A stretch of DNA of 64,000 nucleotides from Olleya aquimaris (GTDB taxonomy: Bacteria > Bacteroidota > Bacteroidia > Flavobacteriales > Flavobacteriaceae): assembly GCF_003259525.1 (NCBI RefSeq), contig NZ_QLLO01000001.1, positions 310,001-374,000 of the forward strand, written 5' to 3'. Each line of letters begins with the position of its first letter. Within the stretch, counting starts at the first letter, position 1. The notes beneath the pieces are model-generated. The model saw nothing but the letters and a program-made list of their open reading frames with translations, had not been told where the DNA came from and searched no databases. The translations under genes and the position numbers were made by a program. Shown in pieces: positions 1 to 9,241 of the stretch.

Positions 1-8
1 CTATTAAT

Positions 9-2105
9 ATGAAATTCAACCTTAAAAAAACAACTGTAATTGGTATAGTTGGATGCTTAACCATTCTTGGATGTAAAGAAGATAAGCCAGCCAAACCAAC
101 TGCACAATTAGAAGTAGTTCCAGGAATCAATGTTGATTATATGGATAAAACTACAGAGCCTAAAGACGATTTCTTTAGATATGTCAATGGAAAATGGATA
201 GATACTAACGAGATTCCAGATGACCAATCCACTTGGGGAAGTTTCCAAGAATTACGTAAAAAAACAGATGCAGATGCATTAGGAATCCTAAAAGCTGCTA
301 TGTCAGACAACAAAGACCTTGAAAACATTCAAGTACTTCCAGGTTCTGACCAAGAAAAAGCAGTACACTATTACCAAACTATTATGGATACTGTTGGACG
401 TAATAAGTTAGGAATAGAACCTATTAAACCATATTTAGCAAAAATTGAAGCGATTAAAAACATTGACGACTTACAAGCTTACATGATAGAAATGGAGCCA
501 AAAGGTGGTGGAGGATTATATGGTTTTGGAGTTAGAGCAGACCCTAAAGATAGTAACCGTAATGTTGCTTATTTAGGTGGAGGAAGCACAGGTTTACCAG
601 ATAGAGATTATTATGTTAAAGATGATGCAGATTCTAAAGAAAAAAGACAAAAATATGTAGCTCATATTACTAGAATGCTACAGTTTTTAGGAGATAGTGA
701 AGCTGAAGCAAAAGCACAAGCAGAACAAATTTTAGCTTTTGAAACTAAACTAGCAGAAGCTAAAATGGACAAAGTAGACCGTCGTGATGCTCGTAAAAGA
801 TATAATCCTAGATCTATAGAAGAGGTTCAAAAAATGGTGCCAGCTGTTAACTGGAAAAATTACTTATCCGGGATTGGTGTAAAAGAACTTGACACAGTTA
901 TAATAAGCGATTTAGGCTACTTTAAAAGATTGCAAAAGGTCTTAGCAGACGGAAATGTAGACGATTGGAAAGCCTATTTAAAATGGGACGCTTTTAATGG
1001 AGCAGCAGGGTTTTTAAGTACAGATATTGAAACTGCTAATTGGGAGTTTTACGGTAAAGAACTTAATGGTGCAAAAGCACAACGTCCAAGAGACGAGCGT
1101 GCTTTAGGATCTTTAAATAGAACTATTGGTGAAGCTTTAGGTAAATTATATGTCGATAAAAAATTTCCGCCAGAAGCTAAAGTTAAAGCAGAAAAAATGA
1201 TTAAAAATGTCATTTTAGCGTTTGAAAACAGAATTAACAAACTGGATTGGATGAGTCCAGAAACCAAAGAAAAAGCTATTGAAAAGCTAAGAGCAACCAA
1301 AGTGAAAATTGCATATCCAGACAAATGGAAAGACTATTCTGAACTACAAATAGCAAGTGTTGAAGAAGGAGGTTCTTACTTACAAAACTCTTTAAATGCA
1401 CGTGAATGGAATTTTAAAGACGATTTAGATAAATTAGGAAAACCAGTAGATAAGTCAGAATGGTACATGGCACCACAAATTGTGAATGCATATTTTAACC
1501 CTGCTTACAACGAGATTGTTTTTCCTGCAGCTATTTTACAACCACCTTTCTATAATTTTAATGCAGACGATGCTGTAAATTATGGTGGAATTGGAGCTGT
1601 TATTGGACATGAGATTTCTCATAGTTTTGACGATTCTGGTGCACGTTATGACAAAGACGGAAACCTAAACAACTGGTGGACAGATGAAGATTTAACACAA
1701 TTTGAAGCTTTAGGAGCTGCATTAGCAGATCAGTATTCTGCAATTGAAGTTTTACCAGAAACTAATATCAATGGTAAATTTACTTTAGGTGAAAACATTG
1801 GTGATTTAGGAGGTGTTTTAGCAGCTTATGATGCGTTACAGTTAAGTTTTGAAGAAAACGGAAGACCAGAAAATATTGATGGTTATACTCCTGAGCAACG
1901 CTTTTTTATGAGTTGGGCAACGGTATGGAGAACAAAAATGCGTGATGATGCTTTAAAAACTAGAATTAAAACAGATCCACATTCTCCAGGAATGACAAGA
2001 GCTGTACAACCATTATTAAATATAGATGCGTTTTACGAAGCGTTTGATATTAAAGAAGGGGACAAAATGTATATTGCTCCAGAAGATAGAGTTAGAATTT
2101 GGTAA
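9..2105 (+). CDS. M13 family zinc metallopeptidase, lipoprotein
   Basis: Neprilysin/PepO-type peptidase (M13), predicted to cut peptides in the periplasm or at the cell surface. The N-terminus is a lipoprotein signal with lipobox LTILGC (Cys22) followed by acidic/basic KEDK. The zinc site HEISH is at about H534-H538, with the third ligand in GENIGD at about E595-D599. The NAYFNP substrate-binding motif lies about 45 residues before HEISH, and the protein ends in the W typical of the family. Its 698 aa is the full family length. The promoter is outside the window. A strong hairpin terminator follows. Identification is secure; the substrate is not known. Confidence 0.95.
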   Translation: MKFNLKKTTVIGIVGCLTILGCKEDKPAKPTAQLEVVPGINVDYMDKTTEPKDDFFRYVNGKWIDTNEIPDDQSTWGSFQELRKKTDADALGILKAAMSDNKDLENIQVLPGSDQEKAVHYYQTIMDTVGRNKLGIEPIKPYLAKIEAIKNIDDLQAYMIEMEPKGGGGLYGFGVRADPKDSNRNVAYLGGGSTGLPDRDYYVKDDADSKEKRQKYVAHITRMLQFLGDSEAEAKAQAEQILAFETKLAEAKMDKVDRRDARKRYNPRSIEEVQKMVPAVNWKNYLSGIGVKELDTVIISDLGYFKRLQKVLADGNVDDWKAYLKWDAFNGAAGFLSTDIETANWEFYGKELNGAKAQRPRDERALGSLNRTIGEALGKLYVDKKFPPEAKVKAEKMIKNVILAFENRINKLDWMSPETKEKAIEKLRATKVKIAYPDKWKDYSELQIASVEEGGSYLQNSLNAREWNFKDDLDKLGKPVDKSEWYMAPQIVNAYFNPAYNEIVFPAAILQPPFYNFNADDAVNYGGIGAVIGHEISHSFDDSGARYDKDGNLNNWWTDEDLTQFEALGAALADQYSAIEVLPETNINGKFTLGENIGDLGGVLAAYDALQLSFEENGRPENIDGYTPEQRFFMSWATVWRTKMRDDALKTRIKTDPHSPGMTRAVQPLLNIDAFYEAFDIKEGDKMYIAPEDRVRIW

Positions 2106-2121
2106 TTCTAAAATTACAAAC

Positions 2122-2155
2122 AAAAAAAGCCTTCCAGTTTCTGGAAGGCTTTTTT
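2122..2155. terminator. Bidirectional rho-independent terminator
   Basis: AGCCTTCCAG and CTGGAAGGCT form a 10-bp stem around a TTT loop, with an A-run before and a T-run after. It serves the M13 peptidase on the plus strand and the TPR gene on the minus strand. Confidence 0.85.
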
Positions 2156-2172
2156 ATTATATCTAATACTAA

Positions 2173-2871
2173 TTAGTTTTTAGTTTCAGTGGGTTTTGGC
2201 TGAGGTGATAATGCGTTTTTTGCAATTAATGCCATATTAAATTGTGGTTCTAATGCTAACGCTTTATCCAATAAAGCAATAGCTGCTGCTTTATTAGTGT
2301 CTTTGTTCTCATTAAATTTTACTAAAGCATCTAGATAATATAACGCTGCTTTTAAAGGTACTGTATAAGGTTGTTGGGTTTCATAAAAACTTTTTCCCTG
2401 CGTATCTTTAACTTGGGCTAATCCCAAATCTATATAATTTTTAGCTTCAGTTAAGTTGTTAAGGTTTAAATTAATCTCAGCTATTTCATAGGCAACTTGT
2501 GCATTTTGAGACTTTTCATATATAGCTTTGTAAAACGGAAGTGATAACTCTAATTCTCCTAACGATTTTAAAGCAATAGCTTTAACTTCTAAAGCAATGT
2601 CAGAGTCTGTTGCTTTATAGTCTATACCAATAGTGTTTAAAGCTTGGGTATACTTTCCATCATTTAAATACACGTACGCTAAAGTGTCTTTTCTTGCTTG
2701 AGAAGGCTTTAAAACATTAAGATGTGTCAATGCGTTAATAACTCCTTGGATGTCCCCTTGGGCTTTCATTTGTTTGTAAAACGCTTCGTAATGGTTAACC
2801 AAAGCATCATTATTTTGTGCAACACCACTAAAGCTGAAACAAAAAATAATTAAGTAAAGTAGATTTTTCAT
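2173..2871 (-). CDS. Secreted TPR-like protein
   Basis: Probable periplasmic helical-repeat scaffold. An N-terminal signal peptide (about residues 1-18, ending GVAQ) is followed by degenerate TPR-type helices (for example around LALEVKAIALKSLGELELS and ALLDKALALEPQFNMALIA). No catalytic residues are visible. It sits alone between the bidirectional terminator and the M28 peptidase, with its own -7 box at 2892-2899. The specific partner is unknown. Confidence 0.75.
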   Translation of the reverse strand: MKNLLYLIIFCFSFSGVAQNNDALVNHYEAFYKQMKAQGDIQGVINALTHLNVLKPSQARKDTLAYVYLNDGKYTQALNTIGIDYKATDSDIALEVKAIALKSLGELELSLPFYKAIYEKSQNAQVAYEIAEINLNLNNLTEAKNYIDLGLAQVKDTQGKSFYETQQPYTVPLKAALYYLDALVKFNENKDTNKAAAIALLDKALALEPQFNMALIAKNALSPQPKPTETKN

Positions 2872-2891
2872 TTTTATAATTTTAATTCCGC

Positions 2892-2899
2892 CAAAACTA
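2892..2899 (-). promoter_or_regulatory. -7 box of TPR gene promoter
   Basis: On the minus strand the sequence is TAGTTTTG, a perfect match to the Bacteroidota TAnnTTTG box, about 20 nt before the start codon. No clear -33 TTG is seen. Confidence 0.5.
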
Positions 2900-2951
2900 T
2901 AAAAATTATTGACTTAAAGTCTTAAAATAGTACTAATTAATCTTTTACAAA

Positions 2952-5252
2952 TTATTCTATAGTAATGGTTTTATTAACTAAAACCGCATCATTTAAAACA
3001 AACGGTTTTGGGATCATGTGTCGTTCTCTAGGTGGAATACTAAACAGTTTATTGTCCAATAAATCAAAAGAAGCTTCAAATAATTGCAGGCTTGTTTTTT
3101 GGTTTTTTGGTACGCTAATTTGAAGGTCTAGTTTGTCGTTTTTACTCACAAAAAAACTAAATAACCTATTTTTTTTACGGTTAACAAATACAAGACTATC
3201 GCCTTTTTTGCGATAAGCATCAACACTATTAATTTTAAAAGATTTGAAATGGTTTGTCGAGTCCGAAAACACTTCTATACGTTGTACTTCACGTTGAGGT
3301 ATCACACAAATATCAAAATGTCTAGTTTCTCCAATAATGGTGTCATTTGAGATTTCAATTATTGGTAAAGGAATATCTTTTACAGGTGCATTAGAAGCAA
3401 AAGTAAATCCTGAAGCATATTTACTACCAAAGGTATTGGTGTTTAATGCAGAAGCTTCGGTTGGTGACTCTCCTAAAAAGTTTTTGGTATAGGTGTCTAA
3501 AACATTATCATAAGTTACCCATTGCGCTGAGCTTTCATCTGCATTTAAAGTATAGATTAAACTGTTGGGTTTTGGTGTGTCTGGTTTAAATTCTGATTGA
3601 ATGTGAGCCATAAAAAAGGCAATTATTCCTAAGAAAAAAAAGAAATAACTCCAACGTGTTTTATGTTTTAAAAACCCTAAGACTGGTAAACACAATCCAA
3701 AAATTAATACTACAAAAATAGTGCTAACTAGCAGCATTTTTAATCCTAATCCCACAGGAAACATTTTAACAAAAGGAGATAAAATAAATAATACAGGAAT
3801 GCACAGAACAGCCATTAACAATAGGTTAGGCTGCTTTTGTCTGAGTAATACAAATAAGGCTAACAACCCAAAATATACAGGAATAATAAAAAAGCTGGCA
3901 CCTTTTAATTGTAAAGCAATTGCAGTACAAATAATTAACCAAACAATTAATGGAGCCACTATTAAACTAGCAGTATTGTTGGCTTTGTAAACTTTACTGT
4001 AAAATAAAAAACTAAGACCCAAACTAAGTAGTACAAATAGCCAAATATAAGTATGACCATTATAGGTAAACCCATGAAGCATCTCACCATATTTTGGATA
4101 TAGGATATTTAAAAATTCCCATCCTAAAAAGCCTAAGAGTCCGCAACTTATTAAGCTAAATATAAAGGCAATAAACCCTTTGCCTATGTCTTTTATGTTT
4201 AATTTTTTATTTCTAAATCCATAAACTAGTAAACTGATAAATAAAATAACAGCAATAAACAGCATAGGAAGTATCCAATCAAACGGATAAATTACCGTTT
4301 TAAAAAACGGAATATTAAAGTAGATATAATCTTCTGTACTTTTAATATTAGCTAAATTAACTTGACTAAAATGGTGTAGTAAAGGCATGATGTAGCTACC
4401 TTGATGCTCTAGAGTATTTCTGTCTAATCGAGCATAATTGTCCATTACAGTGTGATAGTCAAAATGGTCATCTATAAACGCAAAATTAAAACCTTCAATA
4501 TCTCCATCACGTCTAAAAACCGTTAAATCGGTATCGTTTGGAAGCAATTTGTAAATGCTATAAGCTAATGAGTTAGCAACGGGAAATTGTGGGTTAGCTG
4601 CTACAAATTCTTTCATTAAATTGGCGTTTCCACCATTAGTTTCAATAAGCATATAACTTGGTCCACCACTACCTCGTGCTTCAAAATTTAAAACCAATCC
4701 AACCTCTTTTGCCCATTCGTGTTTATTGACAAATAAGTCGGCACCGTTTAACCCTAATTCTTCAGCATCTGAAATACCAATAATAATATCATTTTTAGGT
4801 TGCTTATTTACACTTAAAAAAGCACGTAAACCTTCTAAAATTGTGACCACTCCAGAGCCAGCATCACTTGCACCAATTGCGCTATGCGGATTACTATCGT
4901 AGTGTGATAAAAGCATCAATGCTTTGGTGTTGGCAGTTCCTTTAATTCGGGCTAAAATGTTAATGGGCTTGGCTATGTTTCCCCATTTACTAATGGTGTA
5001 TCCTTCTTGAAGTTGCGTTTCTAGTCCAAGTTTTTCTAATTCTGAAATAATATAATGTCTAACTCTTGTGTTTTCTTCACTACCAGTATAATGAGGTTTT
5101 TTAGATATTTCTGTAAGTTGTAGTAAAGCACGCTCTGTAGAAAACTGCTCCAAAGGGGTCTCTAAATCTGAGATTTTATCTGGTATTAAAGCATCAAAAC
5201 TTAAGTAAATTGCAAGACACAGAATAAGGATAGCAATTGCTTTTTTTAACAT
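2952..5252 (-). CDS. M28 family peptidase with C-terminal membrane domain
   Basis: Di-zinc aminopeptidase of family M28. One N-terminal membrane segment (residues 4-20) leads into the catalytic domain. Zinc ligands and catalytic residues are visible as H117-x-D119 (SHYDS), D130 in ASDAGSG, E164-E165 in DAEELG and the glutamate of NFEARG. After about residue 310 the chain has about eight hydrophobic segments and then a soluble C-terminal domain of about 190 residues. This layout matches multi-pass M28 proteins of the Fxna/ERMP1 type. It probably digests peptides on the periplasmic face. The gene stands alone. Confidence 0.9.
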   Translation of the reverse strand: MLKKAIAILILCLAIYLSFDALIPDKISDLETPLEQFSTERALLQLTEISKKPHYTGSEENTRVRHYIISELEKLGLETQLQEGYTISKWGNIAKPINILARIKGTANTKALMLLSHYDSNPHSAIGASDAGSGVVTILEGLRAFLSVNKQPKNDIIIGISDAEELGLNGADLFVNKHEWAKEVGLVLNFEARGSGGPSYMLIETNGGNANLMKEFVAANPQFPVANSLAYSIYKLLPNDTDLTVFRRDGDIEGFNFAFIDDHFDYHTVMDNYARLDRNTLEHQGSYIMPLLHHFSQVNLANIKSTEDYIYFNIPFFKTVIYPFDWILPMLFIAVILFISLLVYGFRNKKLNIKDIGKGFIAFIFSLISCGLLGFLGWEFLNILYPKYGEMLHGFTYNGHTYIWLFVLLSLGLSFLFYSKVYKANNTASLIVAPLIVWLIICTAIALQLKGASFFIIPVYFGLLALFVLLRQKQPNLLLMAVLCIPVLFILSPFVKMFPVGLGLKMLLVSTIFVVLIFGLCLPVLGFLKHKTRWSYFFFFLGIIAFFMAHIQSEFKPDTPKPNSLIYTLNADESSAQWVTYDNVLDTYTKNFLGESPTEASALNTNTFGSKYASGFTFASNAPVKDIPLPIIEISNDTIIGETRHFDICVIPQREVQRIEVFSDSTNHFKSFKINSVDAYRKKGDSLVFVNRKKNRLFSFFVSKNDKLDLQISVPKNQKTSLQLFEASFDLLDNKLFSIPPRERHMIPKPFVLNDAVLVNKTITIE

Positions 5253-5363
5253 TTTTGGATGGTTTAATTGGTTGATATAAAAGTAGTAAAATATTACATG
5301 TGTTAATGGTTTAGGATAACTAATTAAAAATCAGTAACTTTAAATACACTAAAATTAATAGCA

Positions 5364-5831
5364 ATGGGAATTAAAAGTTTTGAAGGTCCACGCAAGGGAC
5401 AACAGCAAGTAGAACAAAATCAATCGTTAAAGGTTAGTGACTATATGACTAGAGATTTAATAACTTTTAAAGCATCACAAAGTGTAGAAGAAGTTATTGA
5501 TACCTTGATAAAAAAGAAAATTTCTGGAGGACCAGTAGTTAATGATAAAAATGAGTTAATAGGAATTATATCTGAAGGAGATTGTATTAAACAAATTAGC
5601 GATAGCAGATATTACAACTCGCCAACACAAAATAATAGTGTCGAGCGACACATGGTAAAAAATGTAGAAACCATTGATGGTAACTTAAATATTTTTGATG
5701 CTGCTACTAAATTTTTAGAGTCTAAACGCAGACGTTTTCCAATAGTTGAAGATGGAAAATTAGTGGGTCAAATTAGTCAGAAAGATATTTTAAAAGCTAC
5801 TATAGATTTAAAAAGTCAAAACTGGAAATAA
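5364..5831 (+). CDS. Tandem CBS-domain protein
   Basis: A 155-aa cytoplasmic protein made almost entirely of two CBS domains (about residues 26-82 and 95-150), recognisable by VSDYMTRDLITF, GIISEGDCIK and VGQISQKDIL. CBS pairs usually bind adenosine nucleotides and act as energy or redox sensors. No effector domain is fused, so the regulated partner is unknown. It converges with the next gene, and the two stop codons abut (TAATTA at 5829-5834) with no terminator between. Confidence 0.88.
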   Translation: MGIKSFEGPRKGQQQVEQNQSLKVSDYMTRDLITFKASQSVEEVIDTLIKKKISGGPVVNDKNELIGIISEGDCIKQISDSRYYNSPTQNNSVERHMVKNVETIDGNLNIFDAATKFLESKRRRFPIVEDGKLVGQISQKDILKATIDLKSQNWK

Positions 5832-6524
5832 TTATACACGTCCATGTTTTGGTCTTAAAGCATCTGGATGGTCTGTAATTAATATTTTTTGTTTCCCTTT
5901 TGTGGTTATTGATGCTATGCTAGAGTAACTATAATCTGCGACAGGATTGTCTAATTTCATCCATTTAACGTAGCCAGCTATGGTAATACGTTCTCCAACT
6001 TCTACAATTGCTTCACCATAGCGTAGTTGTTTATTAAATCCAAATAACCCTTCAGTTTCAATATTATAATGGTTTAATAAATTTTTAAATTCTGGAGTAG
6101 GATCTTTAAATGTTCCAGAGCTAGTTTTACCATCGGTTACTAAATAATCGTAATAGTTTTTTGGAGATTTAGTTGGAAAAACAATAATGCGTTCTCCTGT
6201 TTGTTCTACAAAAAAATCCTGAATCACTTCCTCATCAACAATAGTTTTCCAATGCGAGCTTTTACCAGTACTCACTTTTTTTTGAATTTTCATTTTATAA
6301 AACACACACTTGCGTTGACTTAAAGGAGCTATTAAAGGGTTTTCAATATTTAGAGCAGTCCCTTCAATTTTTGAAAACTTGTTGTTTTGCAAACTCCCAA
6401 TTCTGCTATAAGGCAATTGTTTTAAGCGTCTTAAAATGATGGTTTTTGGACTAAAAAAATAGATAGCATAGATGAAAGCTCCAATAATTACTACAATAAT
6501 TAAAACTAAAAGTGGTGTGGTCAT
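5832..6524 (-). CDS. GIDE-like domain membrane protein
   Basis: A 230-aa protein with one N-terminal membrane helix (residues 4-25) and a soluble region reminiscent of the GIDE domain (found in eukaryotic MUL1/MULAN and in many bacterial membrane proteins). Features are FSKIEGTALN, the CVFYKMKIQKK strand, the FVEQTGERIIVFP segment and the late GEAIVEVGERITIAGYVK stretch. There is no RING domain, as expected for a bacterial copy. Function in bacteria is not established. It overlaps no neighbour but shares the stop region with the CBS gene. Confidence 0.65.
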   Translation of the reverse strand: MTTPLLVLIIVVIIGAFIYAIYFFSPKTIILRRLKQLPYSRIGSLQNNKFSKIEGTALNIENPLIAPLSQRKCVFYKMKIQKKVSTGKSSHWKTIVDEEVIQDFFVEQTGERIIVFPTKSPKNYYDYLVTDGKTSSGTFKDPTPEFKNLLNHYNIETEGLFGFNKQLRYGEAIVEVGERITIAGYVKWMKLDNPVADYSYSSIASITTKGKQKILITDHPDALRPKHGRV

Positions 6525-6587
6525 TAGGTAAAGGTTAATTAATTAAGTCTATACTAATAAGTATCAAAACCATAAGACTTGTTACAA

Positions 6588-7688
6588 TTATTGCTCTCCT
6601 GCTTTTAACGCATACAATGCAAACGAGGCTAACCAATGTGCTCCAGCATATTCTCCAGTATCCATTTTACTATAACTAGCTTCAAAATGTGTATTAGCTA
6701 AAGCTATCATGTTTTGATTATCTAAAATGCGTCCCATTTCGTACAAACACCACGCACGACTAAAGTTTAGTCCATCTAAATGTGCCATTTTACCATCAGA
6801 TTTATCCACCACTTCTACTGTGTTAATATACTTTGATGGATTGTTTTTAAAGTCTGGTAAAAAGGTGTCTAACCATGTTATATAGTCTTCTTTAGGTAGC
6901 ACTTTAGCCATTAATGAAGCTTCTTGTAAACAAGGTGATAAAAAATCAAACCCTCCAGGTTCCCAAGTTAATGGACAATCATTGTCGGTTAGATAAAAGG
7001 TTTTAGCTCTATTAATAATAACCTGTTCTAATTCAGGATTATATTTTTTAGCATAATCCAAAGCAAAACTCATCCCAAACGCAGTATTTGGATGTTCTCC
7101 AACTCGGATTGGATAGTTTAACTTATTAAAAAACGCGATACATTTTTCTTCAATAAGTTGGGTTAATGGAGCTAAATTTTTAGAAAACTCTTGACCCTCT
7201 GGTGTGTTCCATTCGTTTAAACTTTCGGCTAATTTTAATAACCAAGCCCAACCGTAAGTACGTTCAAACGTTTTGTTATGGACATCGTCAAAATATGCAA
7301 CTTCCTTTAAAATATTGTCTTTGGTCAAGGTTAATTTTAGCTTTGCTAAAATGGCTTCACGATGCTCAAAATTTGGAAAATCTTTTAGTAAATTGACTAA
7401 AGTCCAATGTCCATGTACAGAACTGTGCCAATCAAAACACCCATAAAACGCAGGATGCAACTCTTTTGGTGTTTTTAAATACGTCGCATCTCCTAAAACC
7501 TGACCCAATTTATTTGGATATTCTTGGTCCACACAGTCAAAAGCAAAATGATACAAATAGTTGGCTTTTTTTCCGTCAAGCGGAATAGGAGTAACGTTAT
7601 CCTCAACCGTTTTGGAAACATGGGTTGTCTCTGATTTATGGTTACAACTTAAGCAAAATAGTATAAGTAATAGATATAAGTATTTCAT
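6588..7688 (-). CDS. DUF2891 family lipoprotein
   Basis: A 366-aa protein with a short signal peptide ending at lipobox ILFCLSC (Cys15). The body matches DUF2891, an all-helical fold resembling (alpha/alpha)-barrels; conserved stretches are CFDWHSSVHGHW, RTYGWAWLLKLAES and HWLASFALYAL. The family has no proven reaction, though its helical-toroid look suggests carbohydrate or prenyl chemistry. It is the last gene of a tight minus-strand operon, 4 nt after the zinc-ribbon gene. Confidence 0.85.
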   Translation of the reverse strand: MKYLYLLLILFCLSCNHKSETTHVSKTVEDNVTPIPLDGKKANYLYHFAFDCVDQEYPNKLGQVLGDATYLKTPKELHPAFYGCFDWHSSVHGHWTLVNLLKDFPNFEHREAILAKLKLTLTKDNILKEVAYFDDVHNKTFERTYGWAWLLKLAESLNEWNTPEGQEFSKNLAPLTQLIEEKCIAFFNKLNYPIRVGEHPNTAFGMSFALDYAKKYNPELEQVIINRAKTFYLTDNDCPLTWEPGGFDFLSPCLQEASLMAKVLPKEDYITWLDTFLPDFKNNPSKYINTVEVVDKSDGKMAHLDGLNFSRAWCLYEMGRILDNQNMIALANTHFEASYSKMDTGEYAGAHWLASFALYALKAGEQ

Positions 7689-7692
7689 AACA

Positions 7693-8040
7693 TTATTGGC
7701 GTTTTACAAGTGCATAAAAATCGTTATCCAATGGTAAGTACCCTTGGTCGTAAACAAAGTAATACACTGTACCAGCTTTGGTGGTGTAAATACTGGTAAA
7801 GTAATTAAAATCGAAACCTTTGGCTTCTAATTTTGTTTTAGTGGTTTTAGTTTTTTGATCAGGATTTAAGCTTTCTAAGATGCGCCAATTTTTACGTAAA
7901 CGGTTATTGATGTTTCTAATTAAGTTTTTTCCGTCTTTATTTACTTTATTGTTATAGGCATTTCTGCATCCATCGCTACAGAATTTTTTATCGATGCGAC
8001 CAACTATTTTGTCGCCACATTCTGGACATGTTTTTGTCAT
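7693..8040 (-). CDS. Zinc-ribbon protein
   Basis: A 115-aa cytoplasmic protein with an N-terminal zinc ribbon (CPECGDKI then KKFCSDGCRNAY; four Cys at about 5, 8, 21 and 25), a basic helix, and a C-terminal region rich in Tyr/Phe without a recognised domain. Its ATG overlaps the stop of the upstream GNAT gene (ATGA at 8037-8040), so the two are probably translationally coupled. A DUF2116-like nucleic-acid-associated role is possible but not shown. Confidence 0.8.
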   Translation of the reverse strand: MTKTCPECGDKIVGRIDKKFCSDGCRNAYNNKVNKDGKNLIRNINNRLRKNWRILESLNPDQKTKTTKTKLEAKGFDFNYFTSIYTTKAGTVYYFVYDQGYLPLDNDFYALVKRQ

Positions 8041-8573
8041 AAGTTAGGGTTTTTAATGGTGTACCAACGTAAGTCTAATTGTTCTTCTTCAAAATAAAAA
8101 TCGTTAACGTAGTGTAATCCTATTTTTAAAAGAGCGTTATGTGATGCTTGATTACCCACTTCTGTGGTAGCGTATAATTCTGGTAATTTCATAATATTAA
8201 ACGCATAATTGACAGCTGCTTTACCAGATTCGGTAGCATATCCTTTTCCCCAGAAGCGTTCAATTAATCTATAACCCACATCATAATATTTAGTACAACC
8301 ATTCATGTTGTATTCTGTGTTTAATCTTATACCAGACCATCCAATAAAGTCACCACTGTCTTTTTCAATTACAGCAAATCTACCAATACCACGTTCTTGA
8401 TATTGTTGTTTTACACTATCTAATATTTTCTGTGCTTCAGCTTTTGTTTGTATAGGTTTATTACCTAAATATCTATGCACGTTTGGGTTAGAATCTAGCT
8501 CAAACATACCCTCTAAATCTGTATCTCTAAGCTCGCGTAATAGTAATCTATCAGTTTCTATATGAAAGGTCAT
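8037..8573 (-). CDS. GNAT family N-acetyltransferase (RimJ/RimL type)
   Basis: A 178-aa acetyltransferase of the RimJ/RimL branch: begins IETDRLLLRELRDTDLE and carries the acetyl-CoA loop RFWGKGYATESGKAA (about 108-122) and the YATTEVGNQASHNALLKIG end motif. Family members transfer acetyl from acetyl-CoA to an N-terminal amine, an amino sugar or an antibiotic; the substrate here cannot be read. It overlaps the upstream gene by one base (TAATG) and the downstream gene by four, so it lies inside a coupled operon. Confidence 0.92.
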   Translation of the reverse strand: MTFHIETDRLLLRELRDTDLEGMFELDSNPNVHRYLGNKPIQTKAEAQKILDSVKQQYQERGIGRFAVIEKDSGDFIGWSGIRLNTEYNMNGCTKYYDVGYRLIERFWGKGYATESGKAAVNYAFNIMKLPELYATTEVGNQASHNALLKIGLHYVNDFYFEEEQLDLRWYTIKNPNL

Positions 8574-9067
8574 TATTGTTTTTTGTAATTAAATGTAACT
8601 TCTTCGGTTTCACCTTTGTCTTCAATAACAACATAAATATTAATTTCAGTATCGCTTATTTTTTCAAAAGTAAACTGATCAAAATATACACGGTTACCTT
8701 CAATTTTAACCAATTTAGCATCAACAGTCTCATCTTTGTCTTCCCAACCTTTAAAGTCGTTTCCAAAATGTTTTAACTGAAAAAGAAGTGTGTCATCTAC
8801 TTGTCTAATACCTCCAAGTTCGTAAAAAACAACTTTACCATCGCTAACCAATTTAAAACTAAACATCATGGAATCACCAAGGGGAGGACTCCAAATTTCT
8901 TCTGTAATTCCTCCAAAAGCTTCCCCTTTCCAGTGACCTTGTATCCAAGAGACTTGAGATAAATTGGCTTTTGGAGAAGTCATACCCTGTTCAAATTGTA
9001 ATGTGTTGGTTTGAGCTTTACAGCTTGTTAAAGCTGCTAAAAAGACTATGATAACTAGGTTTTTCAT
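8573..9067 (-). CDS. DUF6265 family lipoprotein
   Basis: Small secreted protein with a signal peptide and lipobox LTSC. I chose the ATG at 9067 because it begins MKNLVIIVFLAAL; the longer reading frame to 9094 begins at a TTG and adds nine residues before the signal peptide. The body has the lipocalin-like start LSQVSWIQGHWKGEAFGG and EEIWSPPLGDSMMFSF seen in DUF6265. Function unknown. First gene of the operon running down to the DUF2891 protein. Confidence 0.8.
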   Translation of the reverse strand: MKNLVIIVFLAALTSCKAQTNTLQFEQGMTSPKANLSQVSWIQGHWKGEAFGGITEEIWSPPLGDSMMFSFKLVSDGKVVFYELGGIRQVDDTLLFQLKHFGNDFKGWEDKDETVDAKLVKIEGNRVYFDQFTFEKISDTEINIYVVIEDKGETEEVTFNYKKQ

Positions 9068-9174
9068 GACTTGTGATTTGTAGCTAAGATACAATTTATT
9101 CGATTACAAACGACAACAAACGTTTACAATCGACATTAAATGCGTAACTACCGATTAAAATTTGCGAGTTGCTA

Positions 9175-9182
9175 CATCTTTG
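9175..9182 (+). promoter_or_regulatory. Probable ssb -7 box
   Basis: CATCTTTG matches 7 of 8 positions of TAnnTTTG, about 60 nt before the ssb start. Confidence 0.35.
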
Positions 9183-9241
9183 CAGTGTCGAAACATAAGA
9201 ACTCGATTGCATTAACTGTTTAACATTAAAAATTTAAAATT

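Noticed and set aside
1049-1324. Antisense reading frame of 91 codons inside the M13 gene
   Set aside because: It lies wholly inside a clear metallopeptidase gene, has no promoter or domain, and reflects low stop frequency in the complementary frame.
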